DNA of 64,000 nt. Source: an uncultured Caldilinea sp. Its GTDB lineage: Bacteria > Chloroflexota > Anaerolineae > Caldilineales > Caldilineaceae. Each line of letters begins with the position of its first letter. Within the stretch, counting starts at the first letter, position 1. Below, piece by piece: positions 49,893 through 64,000 of this stretch. A program made the translations under genes and the position numbers. The stretch covers positions 1 to 64,000 of the forward strand of contig NZ_CAKZMJ010000081.1 in the NCBI RefSeq assembly GCF_937128415.1. The letters are read 5' to 3'. The notes under the pieces are model-generated. The model saw only the letters and a list, made by a program, of their open reading frames with translations, did no database searches and was not told the DNA's origin.

Positions 49893-52352
49893 CTATGGAG
49901 CGGAGGATTCAACTGCGATGTTCGGCAAGTAGAGTCGCTGCACCTCTCCCTGCACGTAAAGCACAGGCGCTTCCAGGACGACGTCAGGCAAGGCGGCGGC
50001 TTCGATGCGAACCGTCGCCGTATAGACGCCGTCCTCCGGCGGCGTTTCGGAGAGCGCCACCGACAGCAGCTCCCGGTCCGCCTCGGAGACGCGCGTCAGC
50101 TGCAGCCAGGCGGCGTCGGTCGATGCACTCCATGCGAAGCCTGCGCGTTGCTCGCCCAGTTGCACCACACCTGTGACCACGGCGGTTTCAAAAAGCGAAC
50201 CCAGATAGAAGCGGTCGGGCGTCAGCGACAGGGTGAGCCTGCTTTCCTGCGTAGGCTCGGCGGTCGGCGTCGGCGTTGCATCCGGCTCGGGCGTTGTTGT
50301 CGGTTCGGGCGTCGGCGTTTCCGGGCTGCTGATGCGCACGCAGCTCCCGAGCTCGATGCGGTCGAGGAAACTCCACATCTGCGAGCCTGCGCCGTCGTTG
50401 TAGACGTTGAAGTAAATGACGAGCGTCCGCCCCCGGTAGGCGCTGAGGTCGAAGACGCGCTCGCGCCACGTCTCGTCGCCTGCGGCGAAGCTGCGCGTCA
50501 GCCGCGCCACGAAGCCATAGTTGCTGTTGAGCAGCAGCGTCTCGCGATAGTCGGCGTTGTCGGCCGCGCCGTAGGTGCGCTCCATGTAGCGGAGCAGCAC
50601 CGGCGTTTCGGCGTCGGCGGGAATGGTGATGCGCTGAAAGACCGTCGAGTAGGCGCGGCGGTTGGCGAAGCCCGTCGGAATGCCGAGCTGGACGGCGCGT
50701 GCGCCGCTGTAGACGGGGGTCGCCGTATAGCGCGCCGGGAAAGGCGTCGAGCCGAACTGCCAGCCGCCGCTGCCCTCAAAGTCGCCGTTGAGCAGGATGG
50801 AGGCGCAAGCATCAGGTCGGGTCGTCGGCGTCGCCGGAGGAGTGAGGGTGGGCGAGGGCGTCGCCGTGGGCGTCGGCGCACCAGGCGGGCCTTCCAATGT
50901 GTAGCCCGCCAGCTCCGCCACCGTCGCCAGCGCCACGCGGGCGATGCGCGCCACATAGTCGTAATCGACTTGCGTGGCAACGTCTCCGGTGGTGTGATAG
51001 TTTGGATTGCGGTCTCTAGGGAGGGCGTCGTCAAAGAAATTCTCAATGACCAGGAACGAGGCGTAGTCGTTGTCCCAGAAGGGCGAATGATCGGAGAAAC
51101 GGCTGGCGGTTGTCGTTTTGCGCTCAAAGTTCAGGCCGAGGCCGTAGCGCCCGTTGCGCTCCAGAAAGTGGTCGGCCAGCGCGTTGGATTTGGGGCCGCG
51201 CCCGGTGTGGATTTCCACAACGCGGTCGCCGTCGCCGTCCCAGCCGATCATGTCGAGGTTAATGAAGCCGAGCACCTGTTCTCCGGCCCGACGCAATGCC
51301 CCTGCGTAGACTTTGCTGCCCCACTGCCCTTGCTCTTCGCCGGTGAAGTGGATGAAACGCACCGTCAGCGCAGGACGATAGGCGGCGAGCAGGCGTGCGA
51401 TCACCAGCGTCGCCGCCGTGCCCGTGGCGTTGTCATCCGCTCCCGGCGCGCTGGAATACGGCGCGTTCGACATCGAATCGAGATGGCCGCCGACCAACAG
51501 CACGCGCTCCGGCTGCGTTGAACCGCGCACCTCGGCCACCACATTCCGCCCGCTGTATTGACCATAGCTCCAGGGAGCGTAGCGCACGTTCAATCCCAAA
51601 CGTTGATAGTATTCATAGACAAATTGCTCTGCATCGCGCAGGCGGCCGGCGAACGTGTATCGCGTGTGAATGGTCACGGCGCCGCCGCCGACCGGCGCAG
51701 GCGTATGCCCACTGAGCTGGCTCACCAGGGTCTGAAGCTCCGCAGGCGTAACTTGAGCAAGCAAGGCGGCGACCGCCGGATCGATTGCAGTCGCCTGCGC
51801 AGCGGCGATGGCCGGCGGCGCCTCATCGACGTACAGTGGAGCCGCAGTCAACAAAGAGACGGGAACGCCTTGAGGCGGAAGGGTCTCCAGCAGCGTCAGC
51901 TCATGGTCTGCGTCCGTCGCCACAAGCAGGTGCGCCTCACTGCGCCACAGCAGACGGCCAACGCCGGCGGCCAGCTCTGCGGCGCGCGGGGCCGTCGCAT
52001 CGGCGATGTAGTAGATGGCGCCGGCGGTGTCTGCATCGACGATCTGCACATCCAGGCCGGCGCTCGCCAGGAGAGCGGCGTCCTCCAGGCTGCCGCTGGC
52101 CACCCACCGGTCTGCAGACGGCGCATCCAGGCGGGCGTGCACGACCGTCGTCGGCGGCAACAGCGCAGGCGGGGTTTCACCCTCCGCCCGGATGAGGAAG
52201 AGCGCCGGGCCAAACGGAGCGGTGAGCAGAGCATCGTCCTGTCCATACGTGTTCGGGCTGCCGACCGTCGTTGTCGTCAAGACGACGAGCAAGAGGAAGA
52301 TCAGGAGCCGTCTTGCGCTACGCGTGGGGTTTCGTCTGGAGGCGGTGTGCAT
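49893..52352 (-). CDS. Secreted M28 family zinc peptidase with C-terminal modules
   Basis: Exported protein of 819 residues, signal peptide about 1-38. The N-terminal region (about 40-230) is a propeptide-like domain. The M28 catalytic domain (about 250-485) has the full zinc set: H290 in GGHLDS, the bridging Asp D306 in GADDN, the Glu pair in GEEQG, Asp in NLDMIG and His in NYHTTGD. Two Thr-Pro linkers follow. Between them lies a jelly-roll-like domain starting ILLNGDFEGSGGW, and after them a BACON/Ig-like domain. The C-terminus is RLYLPNIAVESSAP. It probably acts as an extracellular aminopeptidase. It is divergent from the O-antigen-ligase-like gene. Confidence 0.9.
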   Translation of the reverse strand: MHTASRRNPTRSARRLLIFLLLVVLTTTTVGSPNTYGQDDALLTAPFGPALFLIRAEGETPPALLPPTTVVHARLDAPSADRWVASGSLEDAALLASAGLDVQIVDADTAGAIYYIADATAPRAAELAAGVGRLLWRSEAHLLVATDADHELTLLETLPPQGVPVSLLTAAPLYVDEAPPAIAAAQATAIDPAVAALLAQVTPAELQTLVSQLSGHTPAPVGGGAVTIHTRYTFAGRLRDAEQFVYEYYQRLGLNVRYAPWSYGQYSGRNVVAEVRGSTQPERVLLVGGHLDSMSNAPYSSAPGADDNATGTAATLVIARLLAAYRPALTVRFIHFTGEEQGQWGSKVYAGALRRAGEQVLGFINLDMIGWDGDGDRVVEIHTGRGPKSNALADHFLERNGRYGLGLNFERKTTTASRFSDHSPFWDNDYASFLVIENFFDDALPRDRNPNYHTTGDVATQVDYDYVARIARVALATVAELAGYTLEGPPGAPTPTATPSPTLTPPATPTTRPDACASILLNGDFEGSGGWQFGSTPFPARYTATPVYSGARAVQLGIPTGFANRRAYSTVFQRITIPADAETPVLLRYMERTYGAADNADYRETLLLNSNYGFVARLTRSFAAGDETWRERVFDLSAYRGRTLVIYFNVYNDGAGSQMWSFLDRIELGSCVRISSPETPTPEPTTTPEPDATPTPTAEPTQESRLTLSLTPDRFYLGSLFETAVVTGVVQLGEQRAGFAWSASTDAAWLQLTRVSEADRELLSVALSETPPEDGVYTATVRIEAAALPDVVLEAPVLYVQGEVQRLYLPNIAVESSAP

Positions 52353-52589
52353 GCGCCGTTTTCCCTTGAATGTCCTGCTGTTTTGAGATCGCTCGGCTTC
52401 TCCTCTTCTCTTGACGCAAAAACGGCTGAAAAGTAACGAACGGCGCCCGATCGGCGCTCAATCGCAAGGCAACTGCAAGGATGCAGGGTTGCAGAAAAAT
52501 CGAAATCTCGTTAGGATCAGGCAGGAATTTGACCAGGGACGACAGCGCGCCGTGATCCTGACAACCCTTCGTTTGTTCGAAATGGATGC

Positions 52590-54026
<1,437 letters not shown>

Positions 54027-54039
54027 ATTTTTTGGTTTC

Positions 54040-54540
54040 ATGCCAGGTTTTATTCGAGGGCTTCCATTGAACGCATTGCATTCTCTTCCCCTCAGCGACT
54101 CCAATCGTCGCGAAGTCAAGCGCTTCATCAAGTTCGCCATGGTCGGAACCGCCGGCATGGTCACTCATATGACCCTTTTCAATATTTTGATGCTGGGGCT
54201 GCGTCTCGACCCGCGGCTAGCCAATGCGGTTGGCTTCGTTGCGGCCGTAGTGCAAAATTTCACCCTCAATCGACGCTGGACGTTTCCCGAAAGTCGCAGC
54301 CGCGAGGCGGGTCTTCAGCTCGGGCAGTTTGCCATCGTCAGCGTGATCGGCCTCATGATCAACTCCGCCGTCTTCTGGGCCGTCAGCCACGGGTTGGAAA
54401 CATTTTGGGCGACGCTGATCGCCGATCCGACGCTGGCGCACGCCATCAACAACAACTTTGCGTTGGCGACGGCGATCGGCGTCGTGCTCTTCTGGAACTT
54501 CACTGCCAATCGCCTTTGGACCTTCCGCACGCGCGCGTGA
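54040..54540 (+). CDS. GtrA-like membrane protein
   Basis: Protein of 166 residues with four helices of the GtrA family. The signature FIKFAMVGTAGMVTHM begins near residue 24, and both halves end with NFTLNRRWTF or NFTANRLWTF, an internal duplication typical of the family. GtrA-like proteins are thought to flip or present lipid-linked sugars. It lies 13 bases after the ligase-like gene and 3 bases before the glycosyltransferase gene. Confidence 0.9.
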   Translation: MPGFIRGLPLNALHSLPLSDSNRREVKRFIKFAMVGTAGMVTHMTLFNILMLGLRLDPRLANAVGFVAAVVQNFTLNRRWTFPESRSREAGLQLGQFAIVSVIGLMINSAVFWAVSHGLETFWATLIADPTLAHAINNNFALATAIGVVLFWNFTANRLWTFRTRA

Positions 54541-54543
54541 GAG

Positions 54544-55692
<1,149 letters not shown>

Positions 55693-55716
55693 TTGAAATT
55701 TGAGGAGAGATGAAGC

Positions 55717-56207
<491 letters not shown>

Positions 56208-56211
<4 letters not shown>

Positions 56212-56882
56212 GCACAGCGCCGCCTCAACGCCCTGACGCCGGGTTGACATCCCTCGAGAGGCTGCTGCGCTGGCTGTGGCCGACTGCGTTGCTGTTGGCT
56301 TTCCTCGGCTACACAGGCCCTTGGGTCGATCACAAGGCGGCCGGCCTGGTGATCACAGGGCTGGATTTGGGCGAGTACGTCAAGTTCCTCGCGCCCATCC
56401 GCCGCGGCGAGCTGTCGCTCTGGCGCGAAGGATTCTATCTGCCGCTGCTGGCGATCAGCCTGACCGCCAGTTTGATCGCCTTTCGGGCGGAGCTGCGCTA
56501 CGGTTGGCCGATGCGAGCGCTTCTGCTGGCGCTGGCGGTCGTGGCTGCGCTCAACCTTCTGCCGCCGGCCTGGACGCCTCAGCGCATGTTGACCGCAGAA
56601 TTTCGGCAGCAGGCGGCGGCGCTGGCGGCCTCTCTGCTGGCGATGGCGTTCAGCCCGTTGTTGGCCTTGCTTCCACGCCGGATCGTCGGCCTCTTCATCG
56701 GGCTGTTGAGCATTGCGGCGGCGCTGCTTCCGATGCAGCAATTCTTCGCCGTCCTGCCCGCCATCAGCGCGCTCTACAATCGGCCCCAAGCGCCGGGCTG
56801 GGGCATGGTTCTCTGCGCGATCGGCCTGTGGACGTTGGCTGCGACGGCGCTGGGATGGACCTGGAAACGCACCATAAAATAG
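56208..56882 (+). CDS. Hypothetical polytopic membrane protein
   Basis: Protein of 224 residues with about six hydrophobic segments (approximately 25-43, 75-92, 102-118, 135-155, 160-180, 195-215). Notable are DLGEYVKFLAP in the first loop and the FLGYTGPWVDHKAAGL segment. No family recognised with confidence. It starts four bases inside the thioesterase gene and ends 13 bases before the TIM-barrel gene. Confidence 0.75.
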
Positions 56883-56895
56883 AGAGGAAGCATCG

Positions 56896-57681
<786 letters not shown>

Positions 57682-57705
57682 TTCGTATTCCGTGTTTCGC
57701 TGCGG

Positions 57706-59149
<1,444 letters not shown>

Positions 59150-59196
59150 CGGAAGAGCGCGCTGCTGTTCCATTCATATGCATACATAAAATATTT

Positions 59197-59233
59197 GAGC
59201 GTTTAGGAGCCCTCAGGCGGCTCTTAAACGCTC
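59197..59233 (-). terminator. 15-bp inverted repeat between the two LCP genes
   Basis: Arms 59197-59211 and 59219-59233 pair over 15 bases with one mismatch and a seven-base loop; the outer core is GAGCGTTTA/TAAACGCTC. On the minus strand it is followed by an AT-rich AAATATTTTATG stretch, consistent with a terminator for the upstream LCP gene. A TATAAT (minus strand, 59239-59234) directly adjoins it and may instead be a -10 box for the downstream gene. Confidence 0.6.
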
Positions 59234-59323
59234 ATTATACTATAACTTTGACGAAAATCGCCTAACCGGGCGAGCAGTCGATCGAGCCTGCGCCGCGGCC
59301 ACCTTTGCATCTTTCGTCATCTG

Positions 59324-60454
<1,131 letters not shown>

Positions 60455-60523
60455 CGTTCCGTCCTCGCTCAACGGTTGTGATTGAACAGGAATGTGGCCC
60501 TCCCCGTCGGGTATTACTTTACA

Positions 60524-61111
<588 letters not shown>

Positions 61112-61119
61112 GAGCGGAA

Positions 61120-63938
<2,819 letters not shown>

Positions 63939-64000
63939 AGTCGTTGGTCCTCAGGTTGAATGACAGCCATGCTGCCTGCTCTGTTTGTCGACAATCGCTC

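Overview
The window is about 64 kb of high-GC DNA from a bacterium, probably a member of the Chloroflexota (Caldilineae/Anaerolineae type). This is an inference from several features: extracytoplasmic proteins with Thr-Pro-rich linkers (TPTPTP) between modules, lipoboxes on many of them including two LCP-family proteins, several GTG/TTG starts backed by good Shine-Dalgarno sequences, and a carbohydrate-oriented, largely single-membrane-looking gene set. No 16S rRNA or marker gene is present to confirm it. No phage, plasmid, intact insertion sequence or CRISPR array was seen.

Layout. 0-5.8 kb (+): acylphosphatase, two lipoproteins (one a 1031-residue SH3b/PA14/IPT-like mosaic), a BON-domain protein preceded by a tandem palindromic repeat, and a PflX-like radical SAM protein. 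5.8-9.2 kb: a HAD phosphatase (-), a CubicO-type serine hydrolase with a membrane tail (+) and a 60-residue membrane protein (-). 9.2-15.4 kb (+): a complete seven-gene Mrp Na+/H+ antiporter operon (mrpA-G) with overlapping or near-contiguous genes. 15.4-20.7 kb (+): a PatB/MalY aminotransferase overlapping two large polytopic membrane proteins (PTPS-related/YfhO-like and DUF2142/GT39-like), the first carrying an in-frame 24-bp tandem repeat.

21-38.4 kb (-) is a coherent glycan-utilisation locus. In transcription order it holds: a GH3 enzyme, a YesM-type sensor kinase, a YesN-type AraC response regulator, a solute-binding lipoprotein, LplB- and LplC-type permeases, a GH106-like glycosidase, a second GH3, a GH2 and an alpha/beta-hydrolase. 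The likely logic is that the kinase and regulator sense an oligosaccharide, the ABC importer brings it in, and the glycosidases and esterase dismantle it. No dedicated ATPase is present, so a shared MsmX-like ATPase is expected elsewhere.

38.7-48 kb (+): a deoxynucleoside kinase-like gene, a large secreted GH-A-like enzyme fused to an Asp-box propeller, and a MacB/LolD-type ABC ATPase with a 1389-residue FtsX permease, ended by a strong hairpin. 48-52.4 kb: a secreted five-bladed-propeller glycosidase-like protein (-), a tRNA-Ser(CGA) with a recognisable promoter and terminator (+), a dispersed-type inverted repeat and a secreted M28 peptidase (-). 52.6-57.7 kb (+): cell-surface glycan genes (O-antigen-ligase-like, GtrA-like, GT4), then a hotdog thioesterase, a membrane protein and a sugar-phosphate isomerase-like TIM barrel. 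57.7-63.9 kb (-): two tandem LCP lipoproteins, a YfbR-like HD nucleotidase, a CinA homologue with a degenerate deamidase motif, and a CpXC protein.

No single obviously unknown defence or mobile system was found. The observations most worth following are the two-component-controlled glycan locus, the paired palindromes upstream of the BON gene, the shared C-terminal aromatic/Leu-Pro motif on secreted proteins, the lipid-anchored LCP pair and the altered CinA active site.
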